A stretch of DNA of 64,000 nucleotides. Source: Symbiodinium natans (Eukaryota > Sar > Dinophyceae > Suessiales > Symbiodiniaceae). Where the stretch lies: the NCBI GenBank assembly GCA_905221605.1, contig CAJNDS010002292.1, positions 372,001-436,000 of the forward strand, read 5' to 3'. Position 1 is the first letter of the stretch; every line of letters begins with the position of its first letter. Position numbers and translations under genes: made by a program. Below, piece after piece: positions 1 through 11,964 of the stretch. The notes beneath the pieces were generated by a model that made no database searches, had not been told where the DNA came from, and was given only the letters and a program-made list of their open reading frames with translations.

Positions 1-584
1 CATGACTGATCCGTGTCTGGCAAGATTTTTTTTTTGTGCACTGCATGGTGTGTTTTGGGTGATGCACACCAAAGAATTACCCGACATGTTGTTGGAAATG
101 TGCATTTGAATGTTCAGAACTTCAAACGCTCGCAGGGCACGTGTCCACCCATGCACTTTTTGCACCAGAACCGGAATCGATCAGAATTTGCGGTGCAACC
201 CTCACGTTTCAGTTTTTGATTGTCGGGGCCAAGTTGATGAAGTGAGGGCTTGAAGGCAAAGCATTGTTTTTTTGCATGTTTTTTCGTGGAGGAGAGTCCA
301 TCATTTCGTTCACCTTCTTCGGGTGGGGCCTTGGGTTGGGGCCGAGGTTCGCAGGGGAGCTCATGGTTGGAAGCTCTGTAGGTCCAGCGCCAGATAAGAA
401 AAACCTTGGCTTTTCGACTTGGGGTACTCTCGATTTTCGGCAAATACACTCCCCAACATCCAGAATTTTAGGGTGTGGGAGGGTACCCGCCATGTGTTAA
501 ATACTAAAAAAAAAAAAAAAATTTTTTTTGATGGAGTTCTTAATAGAAAGCATATTGTCCTTGCATGCCGTAAAGCATGCTCGG

Positions 585-790
585 CACCCTCCCCCGCCCT
601 CCCCCCTCCCCCCTCCCCCCTCCCCCCTCCCCCCCCCCTCCCCCCTCCCCCCTCCCGCCCCCCTCCCCCCTCCCCCCTCCCCCCTCCCCCCCCCCCTCCC
701 CCCTCTTCCCCCCCCCCCCCCCTTCCCCCCCTTCCCCCGCCCCCCCCCCCCTTTCCCCCCCCCCCCCCCCCCCCCGCCCCCGTCCGCCCC
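585..790. repeat. C-rich low-complexity tract
   Basis: About 200 bases of almost pure C broken by single T or G bases (units such as CCCCCCT). The proline-rich frames it creates are not credible proteins. It directly abuts the AT-rich fold-back element to its right, and a G-run at 1134-1153 lies on the far side of that element, so the two homopolymer tracts have opposite sense. Confidence 0.9.
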
Positions 791-817
791 TTTAACATGG
801 AGGCGTTTATCATTAGA

Positions 818-1110
818 TTTTGATTCCTAGTAGTTTCGTACTTTCCATTATGATTCCGATTAATGTCAATAGGACTTTAAGAGTTTTTGAAAGATTCAGA
901 GAAGCCTCTGAAAATTAATAGGAATCATATCCAATATAAAATCGGAATCCCAGAATACATAAATACCTCCTCTGGGATTCCTATCAACATTGAGCATGAT
1001 TCCTATTAACTTTCAGAGGATTCTCTTCATTTTCACAAAATGCTTCGAATCTTATTAAAATTAGTAGGAACCATTTTGAATATTGCGAAAATTACTAGGA
1101 ATTATATTCA
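818..1110. repeat. AT-rich imperfect inverted repeat (fold-back element)
   Basis: A strongly AT-rich island in otherwise mixed DNA. The left arm (about 820-930) is the imperfect reverse complement of the right arm (about 997-1105). The best inner block, 905-928, pairs with 998-1021 with one mismatch in 24. A nested pair, GGAATCCCAGA near 947 and TCTGGGATTCC near 977, lies inside the loop. The motif TTCCTAGTA near 821 recurs inverted near 1095. No coding frame is seen. It resembles a MITE-like fold-back element, but no clear target-site duplication was identified. Confidence 0.7.
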
Positions 1111-1495
1111 AATTAATAGGGTCCCAGTAGATAAAGGGGGGGGGAGAGGGGGGCTTTGCATTACAGTGAGTCTGCGTGCCAGGTCTTCGCATCCGGGTTC
1201 TTGAGACCTCGGGACCCTGCCTCAGCATTTCCTGGAGCCTGCGTCAAGCCACCGGCGGCCGACAACCTTTAAAACTCAACAGCGCAAGTCCTTCGAGGTG
1301 GAATGCATGGAATAAGCCAGGGCTGCTCAAAGCTGCACACGACAATTCCCTGACACCACCCACCTGTTTGCTCCTGTGCAAAACTCTGCATTGTCTCTGC
1401 CAAGGTCTTCAATCACGAGTCAATGAAGGCCAGTGTGCCCGCTGACAAACATTGTCCCATGCCACTGCCTCAAGCAGACTCTAGCTTTCTTTCAG

Positions 1496-1794
1496 GCGGT
1501 GTCAGCTGCCGAGTCCTTGATTGCCACCCTGATCGAGGGGGTGATTGCCTGGGTGGCTCGTGTTTGCTTCTTCACTTTTGCCCAGCGGTTTACAGTTGCC
1601 AACAAGAGATAACAACGGTGTTATAGATGCAGCGAATCAATAATGAGGCTGAAGAGAAAGATCTTTGGATTGGTGGGGAGGCACCAGACTTTGCGAAGGC
1701 CGGCATTCACAGCACCAGTCCCACCAAGATGATTTGTGCAAGCTCGGGGCAAGATAGCAAGGATGCGATGGCCGATACTGATTCGGACGGCTAA
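1496..1794 (+). CDS. 3' end of an unidentified gene (two exons)
   Basis: The family is not recognised. A good acceptor (pyrimidine tract ending TTTCAG at 1495) opens a short exon, 1496-1552, encoding a helical hydrophobic stretch that ends IEGVIAW. A GT donor at 1553 and an AG at 1626 join it in phase 0 to 1627-1794, which encodes about 55 residues starting MQRINNEAEEKDLW and ending DTDSDG before TAA. The tail is acidic and hydrophilic, typical of a protein C-terminus. Exons upstream of 1496 were not identified. The second exon could alternatively be a free-standing 55-residue ORF, because its first codon is ATG. Confidence 0.4.
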
Positions 1795-4200
1795 AGCTCG
1801 TTGTGGTCACGGGCGCGCCTTATCACTGTACCGTTGGTGCAGATGGACAAGTGTGCACGAGCACTCTTTGTCTGCTGGATTAGCTAATGTCCCAGAAGCT
1901 CACACGAGTCTTCGCTGTCGAGTCGAGATGGCTGGCGCTTGTAAAAGTGCATGAAAGCTTGGACCTGGATACAGCAAACATGCCGTGGAGTGAGAGTGGG
2001 TGGGTGGGTGAGTCAGTTTGTGAGGTGTGTGAGGGTGTGAGTGTGTGAGTGCGGGTTCGATTGGCTCCCGTCCTTTTCGGCTCGCTTTGCAGGAGGGGCC
2101 CCCCTTTCAGTAGCTAGGCCAAGCAGGTGACGGGCATGAGCTGCACAGATTGCTATGCAAGTCACGACTCCTAGACTTCTAGACGGGATGTGACCATCGT
2201 CCCTGCTGAAAGCAGCAATTGGCAGTGTAGATCTGTGCTTCCACTGCATCCAGCCAGTCAAACATCTGCAAGCAACGAGTCAAGATGTAGAACGTCTTGC
2301 TGGCGCCAGCCATGGCGTTCCACTTACGATGCATTGTGGTCTTTGGAGCATCGTGTGCTTGCTGTGCTTTCAATATTGACGCGGGCTTCACATGCAGGAG
2401 TGGAGAAGCAGTAGTGTAGAGGAAGATTCATGTGATTCATGTGCATTTGCGGTTCTGTTCTCTGCGTTGGAGCATGCACATTCCTGATCTGCAGGGCGTC
2501 CAGCAATGAGTACGCATGTGGTTTCGCGCTTGATCGGAACATTACCTCGGCATGGAGTCTTTGTTGCACTGAGGATGTCTACTAGTCACTAGTCACTAGT
2601 CCAACACACCGGCAGCAGCATAACAGGAAAGAAACAGGAACAGGCGACAGACAGGAGGGATAACCTCATGCAGAAGCCGAAACAGTGCCGGGGCTCCGGG
2701 TGGAGCGGATCAGTATTGTGAATCTCATGATGGGCTGGGATCGTACCAGGGCGAGGGTACCGTGCATGAGCAGTAAATCGAAAGCCAAAAGTTGGCCTTT
2801 CAGAAACGTACGGTACTGGACCGGGGAACCGCAAGTGAGCCACATTGTTGCTGGCGCCAATGGAAAGTTCGTCAAGTACGGAAATGGTGTTCTTGCACGT
2901 CGGTCCGAAATTAGCCAAAAGCTTGAAGCTGAGTTTTCTCCTCGCGGAAATGGGTTCGTGGAAACCGATTGTAAAGACCTGGGGAATGTAAGGATGCACT
3001 GCAGCGCGTGACGACCTGTAACGACATGTGGCAAACCGAAGTTACAAGAACTTGCTGCCACTGCTGCAACCCCGAAGTGGCGTGGAAGCGTGGCGAAAGC
3101 TGGAAACAGCTAGAGCATCGAGAGTCGAGATATGAAGGAAAAGCGAGATCTGCGATTTCCGATCACATCAAACGAGCTCACTCCCCAAACCCACCCCATA
3201 ACCGGCATTGCTGCAAGCTGCAAGCTTATCTCCCTTGATCATGGAGCATTGAAAACCCTGTAGTCCAAGCGCATGCCCAAGATTCCGCTCATTGGACAAG
3301 CTCAGATCCAGCATTAGTGCTTCCAACATTTGCTTCCTGTACGAGGGAGATGTTCTGTACCGCTGAGGGCATCCGATGGTCCAGCCCCGCAGTGGTTGGA
3401 AGCACGAGTAGCAGGCAGAGACGCGGCGAAACCTAGAGTGCAGGGCGTGACATGGCCTGGCATGGCATGGCATTGACGTCTGTCATTCCCAATGCTAGAT
3501 TCGCTCGCACATGCTTGTTAAATTTGAGATGTGCAGATGGGACTTATGCAACGTTGGGGTCCTACGCCGTGACCGCTGTGCTTGGGCGCCCGGACTTGGC
3601 ACCGACGTCGTGGCGCCTGGAAGGGATGGAGCCAGGCTCCACACAGCGTCAAATTCTCGATGAGGCACGGTACTTGCAACATTGTAAGATCATCCTGCGG
3701 ACCCCGACCTTTCGTCATGTCCTTGCAGTTCCTGTGATGAAAATGTTCAGAAGAGTGGTCAGTGCGGACCGATGGATATCCATTAGAACTAGGCTGCTAT
3801 GATGTTCTTATGTACATGACTGCTGCGGAGATCAGTGGGGCAAGGGGTGGTAGCAGCAGCGTGGCAATCTGAGGTGCATGACAAGACATGGCAGGAAGGA
3901 ACAACTCACATCAGGGAGCTGGGAGGCGAAGAGCCACTGGCAGATACTGGCAAGTTGAAGACACTCGAGTGCAGTCGAACACAGTCGGATCTTGCGCAGG
4001 CTTCAGCTCATGGCGCAGCTTTGTGCTGACCATGTTGGCCGGCACAGGACTCTCGGATCAAGCAGTTGAATCTCGAAAAACACCGAAAGGATGTCGTGAA
4101 AAGGATCACACACGACATGTGCACCCAGCTGCGTAAGCTGACGAAGCATGTGGTTGAGCCGAGGCGCGCAGGTGGCCATTGCGGAGCTGCAGCTGATGCC
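1795..4200. other. No assignable gene
   Basis: Several medium frames occur (for example 2685-3011 plus, and opposing minus frames at 2589-3061), but both strands are open over the same bases and no family motif is visible. The stretch holds a short GTGAG/GGGTG-rich run near 1990-2050. The tandem ACTAGTC motif at 2580-2601 is the only other regularity seen. Confidence 0.4.
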
Positions 4201-4201
4201 G

Positions 4202-6090
4202 AAGTTGGATTATGCTTTCGAAATTTCTCACTGGACGTCATGTTCTGCTACATGCGGTGGCGGTTCACAGGAGAGGACAGCGTCTTGGTCAAACTTCAAG
4301 CCTCTGCGACCGGTACACGCAGATCTAGCATGATCTAGCCGTGCTCGTACTCGACCTGTATGCCTGCTTCAGAACTAGGAAGCCAATCACATTCAGTGTG
4401 TCTCGTGCCACTTGTGGGACCATCGAGGTGGTCTGCAGAGGAGAAGATGGAGTTAGCTACAGTGACAACCGCTGCACCACAGGGGAGCCTCCGGCAAGGT
4501 CACGGGCCTGCGGAACTTCGATTTGTGCTTGTCAGGCCCCGGCTGGCCTATGCTGGCATTTGGAGAAAGTGCTCGCTCGACTAAACACCAATGAATCTCA
4601 TGAATTCGGTTAATCTCACTCAGCATTGCTCAGGGCGGCTTAGCCTGCAGCGCCCCTTGCAGCTCTTCAAGGCTTTCGTCGATCTGGGAGATGCTGTTCA
4701 CTGTCCTCATGTGTCCGTTCACACGGTTTTACCCAAAGTCGGCCCCCAAAAGTCACTCTAAGCTTCTGCTTTGGCACTGCAAAAGCCTCTGCAAGCCTCA
4801 GCAAGCTTCTTTCGCCAGCGCTGCCACGGCGGACTTGGGTTGCGGAGTGCTCGTCGATGGTGCGGCGCTCACAGCCCTGGCCTTGACGTGGTTTTTTACA
4901 TGCTCTGATCTTTTTGCTGCTATTTTTGCTGTTTGATGCATAGGCCTGGACCTCGGCCGGGCCAGCACCGCAGTGGCTGTCCTTCGATCTCGGCAAGGTG
5001 ACTCGGGGAGGAGTGAACGCACGCAAGCATGCACGCTATCATGCACCATGTAACGGGGCTTTCACGCAACAGATCACCCTGCACGCGCAAAGCAGGCATG
5101 TGTGCACAAAGTAGGAAAAACAATTCGCCGAATACTCGGTGGAGCCAGCCACTTGAGCAAACTTGCCAGTTGATTCATTCGCAGCAGTTCGGAGCCACAG
5201 AACAGGCAAGTGAAAGCGAGCTCCAAAGTTCTAAATCTTAAAGTTTCTTAGTGTGAAAAGGGACAAGTTTTGAGGGGACCAGCGGGCCGGGCGGAGCCAA
5301 ACGCTAAGGGGCTAAGGGGTCAATGGCGGATTGTGCAATGCATTCGCGGATGAAAAGAACTTGCGGAGAGATGTGTGAAATTGGGTGGAGCGGTTCTGCG
5401 ATGTTCTGCGAGTTCTCATTGCTGGCGTTGTGCTGAGCAGGTGAGAGAGCTGGAAGCCTTCTCGGTGACAGCTGGTGTGTGCACAATATGTACGTCTCTG
5501 CAGGGCCCTTCTATGATCTCACTGGAAGCAAGAAGCAGTGAAGATGCTGGGTGGCTCCAACTGCGCTCCCCATTTAGTGTGGGTGCGGTGTGGTCATCAG
5601 GGGAGACACGCAGGCACCGAGAAAGCACACGAGCATGAGGTTCAAGGCTTCAAAGAGTTTTACTTCAAGTGGTTTGCTGTGAGCTGAGGTGGAACCTACA
5701 TGACGGGAGCAACACCTTCCGCTTCTGGCGGCTTAACTTCTTGGACACCTTCGGAGGCAGTGCATATCCTGTTCATGTGGCTGAGGTTGGTCCTGCTCTG
5801 AGTTGCGAAACAGAGGATCACTTTTCCACCCCTTAGGACCTTAGGATGCAGTGACCAGTGACGGTGCAAGGCTTGTACCCACCTCCAGCCACCTATCGAC
5901 TTGTCACCGGCAGCTGGGGCGCCTGTGACCCGCTGGGTGGTTCTGGCGCTTGTGGCCTGGGAGTCAGCAGGCGCACGGTCACATGCTTCGACGATGAGGA
6001 CTACCCTCACCCGGTGGAGCTCTGCGAAGATGGGGTCGAAACCCCAACAGAGCAAGGATGCACTGTGGACTGTCCGGAGCTTGTGGTCTC
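4202..6090 (+). CDS. Thrombospondin type-1 repeat protein (partial, multi-exon)
   Basis: Two thrombospondin type-1 (TSP1) repeats can be read, so the product is probably secreted or the ectodomain of a surface protein. Exon 4202-4279 carries HWTSCSATCGGGSQERT, the W..C..TCGGG signature. It joins in phase 0 across a GC-AG intron (4280-4427) to an exon from 4428 that carries CRGEDG, RC, and SRACGTSIC, completing the six-Cys pattern. A second repeat lies at about 5870-6086: SWGACDPLGGSGACG, then RRTVTCFDDED, GCTVDCPE. Neither a signal peptide nor the true ends were found. Cys-rich text near 6290-6390 could be a further exon, but it does not match the repeat. TSP1 repeats mediate adhesion in alveolate surface proteins; which partner this one binds cannot be told. 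Confidence 0.7.
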
Positions 6091-6425
6091 AAGCGCCTCT
6101 GCGCATCCGCACTTCTTCGGGATCCTCAGGCCTGTCTGATCTGTTTAATGCTGTTCAATTAATGATGCTTCCCTCGCAGAACAAGGCTAGTCGACCTCTT
6201 CGAAAAACTTTGAATGCCTAAGCCAGCAGTCTGGCTCAGACAGCGTTAGAGCTAAACGCGGGTCCTGTCTAGATGTGTCTGGAGAGTGTGGATGTGGAAA
6301 GATGAGCTGCCGATTTGCACTGCTTTTGATGCCTGCATGGTGCCAGAAGCCTTGCAACGGTGGCGAAGGCCGGTGGAAGCTCCAATGTGTCACGTGGCTC
6401 CATAAGTGCGCTCTCTCATGGCTCG

Positions 6426-6444
6426 CTCTCTCTCTCTCTCTCTC
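6426..6444. repeat. (CT)n microsatellite
   Basis: A short CTCTCT run that lies in the polypyrimidine tract just before the 6455 splice acceptor of the AAA gene, so it may serve as that tract. Confidence 0.8.
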
Positions 6445-6455
6445 TTTGTTGCCAG

Positions 6456-9400
6456 GAGCCTGCTTCTTCGAGTTGGCGGGTTTGACGCCGCCATTGACTC
6501 CATCTTGCGGCTGGCGAGCAGCATCCTCCAGGGTGAGGCACGCCACAACAGCCACAACATGCCACAACACATTCTCACCACGTCCGCAGTATTCCGCAGT
6601 CTTGAGACGCATCTTGTCTGAGTACTCTCAGGCAGCAGCACGTGCTCTGCTCCTAAAGGGGCCGCCGGGTTCTGGAAAGACCTACCTGGCGACCGTCTTT
6701 GCAGAGTCTGTGGGCTTTGAGCCAGGCGCTCGCCATGACATCTTGCAAGCGACAGGTGGTTCATAGTGAGGCATGGAGGCAAAGAGTTCTGGGGTAAAAA
6801 GTTCGTAAAGAATCGAAAATGAGACACGCTCACTCTGGACTGTGGGGCTGTGGCGCTCTCAGGTGAGGGATGGCCCATGGATGTACGTAAACCATTCAGG
6901 GTTTGGGGCCGGAGGCTTCGACTTGGATCCTGGTAGAGCATCCTCTGAAGACAGCATCCGTGTTTTTAAGTGTTGGGCTATGACATGAGCAGACACAGGA
7001 AAGGACAAAAGATAAGGGATCCAGAACCAGTGTTCGGACGGATGGGGATGTTGAGTTCCCTTTGAAGACGTCATTAGAAGGTTGGCAGGCTTTGCTACGA
7101 TGGTTCCTAGTTTAGTTCATGTCCGTCACAGGTCTGGAAGGGGATTGCCCTTTCGTGCTACATGGACAAGTCAACAGGGAAGTGCAGACTTTCCGAAAGA
7201 CCTTGGCAGCTTCCACTGCACGTGCTCGGCAACGTGCAGGCCTTCCGAGCCCCAGATAAGTCACATCAATATTCCTTGTGCTCTTATAGCAAAGCTGTCA
7301 TGCGACGTAGAAAGAATTCCCTACATCCCTGCTCCCCTTCTTTGGGAGTTTTGCCCTGAGCTAAAGGTGCCAAACAGAGGCCTACACTTGAGGCATTGCT
7401 TCTGGAAGGTGCCGAGCTTGCTTTGGAAAAGGGTAATATTGATGACGACGAGAGCACCAGTCAAGAGGCTCAGCTGAGTCCAAAGGAGGTGCTGTCCGAG
7501 ATCTTGTGTCAGGAAATGCAGGCTTGGCACCGAGATCACCTTCCCATTATCTTGCTGATACCCTGGCCTTCCTCCCGGTCAGAGCCCCTGGAGCTCTGTG
7601 TCCCAGGTGCCATTGAAGGCAGCGTGGTCCTTCCAGTGCCACTGGGGTGGAAGCAGCGGGAGGCAGTGCTTCGAGTGTGCCTGCAGAACTTGGACGTGGA
7701 CGATGACGATGACAATTCTTCACGTGCGCTCCTGCCTTGGCTGACAGATGTAACTGCAGGGTTCCTGCCTTCCGACTTGGTTGGGCTTTGCCGCGCGGCT
7801 GCCATGTCCGCAGTGTCAGCTTCCAATAAAGGTGCCAGGCCAACATTGTCAAAGCCGCATTTCCAGTCAGCTCGAGCCCTTCTCGACCCTGCGCCTACAC
7901 GTGGGACATGTGCCGTTAAGCCGGAGATATCTAGACTGGTTGAGGCTTTTTGCCCTGGGTTGGATGCAGTCGTTGGCCAGCCCGAAGCTGTCGGTACCTT
8001 GCGAGAGATGGTTATCCAACCTTTCAGCTGCATGCAGAAGGAGAAAGCATGCAGCATGGAGCCGCCGATTGGAGTGCTGTTGAGCGGCAACCCTGGCAGT
8101 GGCAAGACGTTTCTTGCGGCGCAGCTAGCAGCAGAGCTCTCGGCTCACTTATTCAATGCCTCTCCAGCGGATCTCTTGGCATCACGTGTTGGTGATGCCG
8201 AGAAGCACTTAGCAGCTCTGTTTCGATCTGCCAGAGGCTGCGCGCCTAGCATCATTGTGTTGGAAGACATTGAAAACCTAGCACCAGCTGCCGCCGGAGG
8301 TCCTTCGGATAGTTCGACTGAGACTGCAGTGTCAGCAGAAACGTGCATCGCCTACGTTCTCCGCAATGAGTTAGACACGATCAAGGCCAGGCGACAGGAG
8401 CACAAACAAGTGCGAGCTGGCCAAGTATACAGCCCGCAAGCCTCAGAGGCTCTGGTGCTCGTCATCGGGACAACTGCGACCCCACATCAGCTGCCGCCCT
8501 GGCTCTGTGTACCGCACCGCTTCTCCATGCACATTCGACTGGAACCACACCTCACACACAAGGTCACAAGTGGGGTAAACTTGTAAGCATCTATTCAGGA
8601 GTTGAAGGGGGCGTCGCGTGATGTCACACTCGATGTCACACACTAGAAGCTGCAGCGCCTGTGAGGATGTTCTCACCTTGATGCATAGGCATCTTGGGAG
8701 TCAGACCAGTACACAGCCTGGCGTGGAGGTACTGGAGGCGCTTGCTAAGGCCTGGAACATCCTGGAACTCTCCACGCTGAAGTGCTCATTTCATGAATGT
8801 TCGGTTCGTTTAGTGTCGTTTCAGTTCGGCGCATCCTGTAGGAACCGGTTGCGTGTCGGTTCGTGTCACAAGGCTTGCGGTTCGGTTCACGCTTTTCGTG
8901 CAGTGCCCCACCCCCCCCCCCCCACCCCCCTCCCCGAAAGAGGTAGAAAGGTGGAGGGGTAGGTGAGGGGTGGAGGGGTGAGAGGGGGGTGGAGGGTGTG
9001 GAGGGGTGGACCTGGAGGGTGGGCAGGGTATCGGGGCCTGTGTTTCCTTCGTTATTTGCAGTTCCATCGGTTCCGGCAATTCCGTTTCGCCTGCGGTTCC
9101 TACCTGGAACGGTTCGCGCGGTCGGTTCGCATTTCGCGGTTCGGTTCCTGACCTTCCTGTCATTTCTGCTGTACTTCTGTGCATTGGATCAGATTCCAGG
9201 TGGGCTACGCAGACGTGGTGGCTGCCTGTCGAGCTGCTGCTACGACAGCACTTCGACGTGACCCTTGGCTGCTTTCTTTTTCGACTAAAGGGACTACTTT
9301 GAGATGCTTCGACCATTACAGAGACGAGTCAAAAGCTGAGGCGACCTGTCCCGTGACAGCCCTCTAAGCCACTACTGTCTATACTCATAAGACGTATAAG

Positions 9401-9869
9401 AGTCGTTAAGTCGTTAAGAGCCAAAACAAGTACGGGCAGCCTCCGACCAGTTGCAGGTGTCGTAGGACGCTTCTCGGATGTTGTGGATGTTACTGATAAA
9501 CCTGAGAAAGCCTATCATTAGCAGCAGGGGTCTCAGAAATACTGTGACCGAAAGCAGCAGCAAGCGGCAATGCATGAAAACACGAGCCATGCGAGTTAAC
9601 GAAGGCCAGCTATTGACTACAGAAGTTGATAAGTTGCCGCGGCAGAGCAAGAGTGACAAACTGACGGTGATTTGCAGCACCTCCTTAGATGATGTGTCTC
9701 AAATAGCATGGGATTTTCTAAGGTCATCAGCAGAGGTGAAATGGACGGAATGGCCGACGGCAGTAAAATCGACGTCCGCGTCTCACCTCGAGACTTGCAG
9801 CAGGCAATCGGGCGCCTGTCTGATGTCAAGAACAGCAATAGAGAGGCAAAAAGTGCGGGAAGTGCATGA
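6456..9869 (+). CDS. Tandem AAA ATPase, CDC48/AFG2-like (multi-exon)
   Basis: Encodes two AAA modules, so it probably remodels or unfolds protein complexes as a hexamer. D1: exon 6456-6534 (GGFDAAIDSIL) joins 6590-6755, with Walker A GPPGSGKT near 6660. A long exon, about 7367-8562, holds the end of D1 (VPGAIEGSVVLPVPL, then GFLPSDLVGLCRAAA) and most of D2: Walker A GNPGSGKT near 8090, Walker B region IIVLEDIE, and a VLVIGTTATP sensor segment. Later exons are about 8650-8770 (DVLTLMHRHLG), 9200-9257 (GYADVVAACRAAATTALR) and 9736-9869, which ends SPRDLQQAIGRL...KSAGSA before TGA. The last join (GT at 9258, AG at 9735) splits an Arg codon in phase. The D1 Walker B was not found between 6756 and 7366. 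D2 has LEDIE where the consensus is hhDEID. An acidic run of Asp lies near 7700. PEX1/PEX6 or SPATA5L1-type membership is also possible. Confidence 0.8.
8905..9020. repeat. C-run and G-rich tract inside an AAA-gene intron
   Basis: A C-run (8907-8930) is followed by a G/A-rich purine tract (to about 9020). The flanks carry repeated GGTTCGGTTC words (8798-8885 and 9060-9150). It lies in the intron between the 8650-8770 and 9200-9257 exons. Confidence 0.7.
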
Positions 9870-11550
9870 GTTGATATGTTCGTTTCAGCATTTGTTGAAA
9901 TTTCCGTTGTTGAAGCCCTTCGAGTCGAGGGTGGAGCTTACCTCACAGTGGATGGCAAGAGTCCGATGCGCAGCTTACAAGGCTGCTTCTTGCTGTCGCT
10001 GCCACTGGTGCGGACAGCGCTCATCACACTTACTGGCTGATTCCTGGGAACCGGGCTTGGCAGGCGCCAATGGGTTCGTGGGAACCCAGCTGCAACCTCA
10101 GCACAGTCGCGTGAAGCAAAAGGCGAGCACGAAATGGCACACCATGTTAGGCTCAGCTGATCTTGACGTCGCTTTGTATTCTGCTCCTTGGCCTATCCTT
10201 GCCCTGCTGTGACGAATTCAGGCACGTGGCAACATCATGGAGGTATGAAATTGTATCACGTGGGGCCATCCAAAATACCATGGCTTTGCACATATCATCA
10301 GCCTTCCAAAGCATTTTGCGTGCAAAACAGACGCGCGAAAGGGTAGCAGAAGGGTCGCGAAAGGGCTTTGCCTAATTATTGTGCCTCTTAAAGGGCCGCA
10401 GAAATGCGGTAGGGGCTTTCTGAAAGGAGAAACATTTGGACTATGATGTGTCGCCAAGCCAAGGGCATTGGCACATCCGATGCAAGCAATGGCACAACAG
10501 ATGTGGAGGGCTTGACACCCAGTACCTGGCTGTAATGCATTGACAGCACTGCAGATGCACAGTGCTTGTCAGCGGTGCTTCAGGCATACAGGTCCATGAA
10601 TTTGCTGGAGAGGAGTTTGAGGCCCTTGCCCCGGTTGATGGACAATCCCAGCGATACAGTCAATGAGAGCCAGCAGCCAGACCGCAAGGTGCGATGCAAA
10701 GTGGTTGGAGGTTCACAGACCTTCGGCAAAGGCCGAAAGCACGAGATTCACGAGATCACGGCTCCTTTCCAATTCAAGTTCCGTATTGGTGTTTTTTTGG
10801 TTTGTGTTCGGAGGCCGCCTGGCGGTTTTGCGACCAGTTCCTAGCTTGCCTTCGGCTTAGTTGGCAGATAGTGGCGCTGTGTCTTCAGGTCGGCTTCGCT
10901 TATATTACGTGTCAGATGTGTTGCCACGCTGACCGCTGACCATGACCTCACTAGGATGGGATGCTATGCTGACCGACCAGCCGATCCAGCACGGGCCCTG
11001 TCAAAGTAGCACTCGGTGTGTTTGACTCCATGTGACTCCCATTTTCAGGGTTTGAATGGGTTTATTCGTGCTCACGACAAGGATTTGCCAGAAGACCGTG
11101 GTAGTCAAGCTCAGGCATAACCCGCTGCATTGCAAAGCGTACTGAGTGCTTGTCTGCCATCAGATGCGAATTTCACGCAAAGCGATGCTTTGACATCTCT
11201 GTCCGCAGCCACGAATTAGTCAGGAAGTACTCTGGTTTGGCAGAAACTCATACACATGTACATTGGACAAGGTCCTTAAGGTGGACTTGATAGCAGCGCA
11301 TGGCATCGCTGACCAGAGTGGCTCAGTCGGAGACTGCCTGCATCGTGGTAAAACGCGGTAAGGCTTGTCCTGTAGCCTCACTCCTCCGACCTCGGCAATG
11401 GCCGGATTGCATTTGACGTCTGCTGGATCACTGACAGGGAGGGAACCATGGCACCCAGATACAGGCGAGTTGAATTGGCATACTCTGTGTGTGTGTGTAC
11501 AACAAGTGTGTGCTTGCGTTCTTGCGATTGCTTGTGTTTGTGTGTGTTTT

Positions 11551-11553
<3 letters not shown>
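9870..11553. other. No assignable gene
   Basis: A chance frame overlapping the end of the AAA gene runs on to 10212; beyond it no motif-bearing or splice-supported exon was recognised. Probably intergenic DNA between the AAA and coiled-coil genes, which would include the promoter of the latter; no promoter element was recognised. Confidence 0.4.
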
Positions 11554-11644
<91 letters not shown>

Positions 11645-11650
11645 CGTGCG
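11554..11650. repeat. (GT)n microsatellite
   Basis: About 87 bases of uninterrupted GT dinucleotides followed by CGTGCGTGCGT. It produces spurious Cys-Val and His-Thr frames on the two strands. Confidence 0.95.
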
Positions 11651-11964
11651 TATGTCTTTGGCACATATGCATATGTATCATATGTACATGTATTGCTAGT
11701 AGCGGCTCAAAGCGGCTTCTTTGTGCCCTGTCGAGGATCTCAAAATCGCAGATCAGTCCTCGACTTGCAGGCAGGGGTGACATCATTGGGTGGAGTATGT
11801 TGTGAACACATGTCAAAGCAGCTCCAAACCCAAGTCCAGCATCGTCCTCATACCAGTCGTGCCATCTGCACGTGGCAGCTGCACGCAAGTATGCGCAGCA
11901 TGCGTGGGGATTCCTTGATGCATGATAGCTGCAGCGAACTACAGTATTTGAGCATGCCTGACAG

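Noticed and set aside
361-830. Proline- and glycine-rich frames on both strands
   Set aside because: Products of the C-rich tract at 585-790.
2040-2075. tRNA-like GGGTTCGATT word
   Set aside because: It cannot be extended to an acceptor stem or cloverleaf; no tRNA or rRNA gene was recognised in the window.
2589-3061. Overlapping 100-136 codon frames on both strands
   Set aside because: Both strands are open with no family motif or splice support; no basis for choosing one.
9478-10212. 244-codon plus-strand frame
   Set aside because: It overlaps the last AAA exon (9736-9869) in a different frame; the AAA exon has a family match and an in-phase splice, while this frame has neither.
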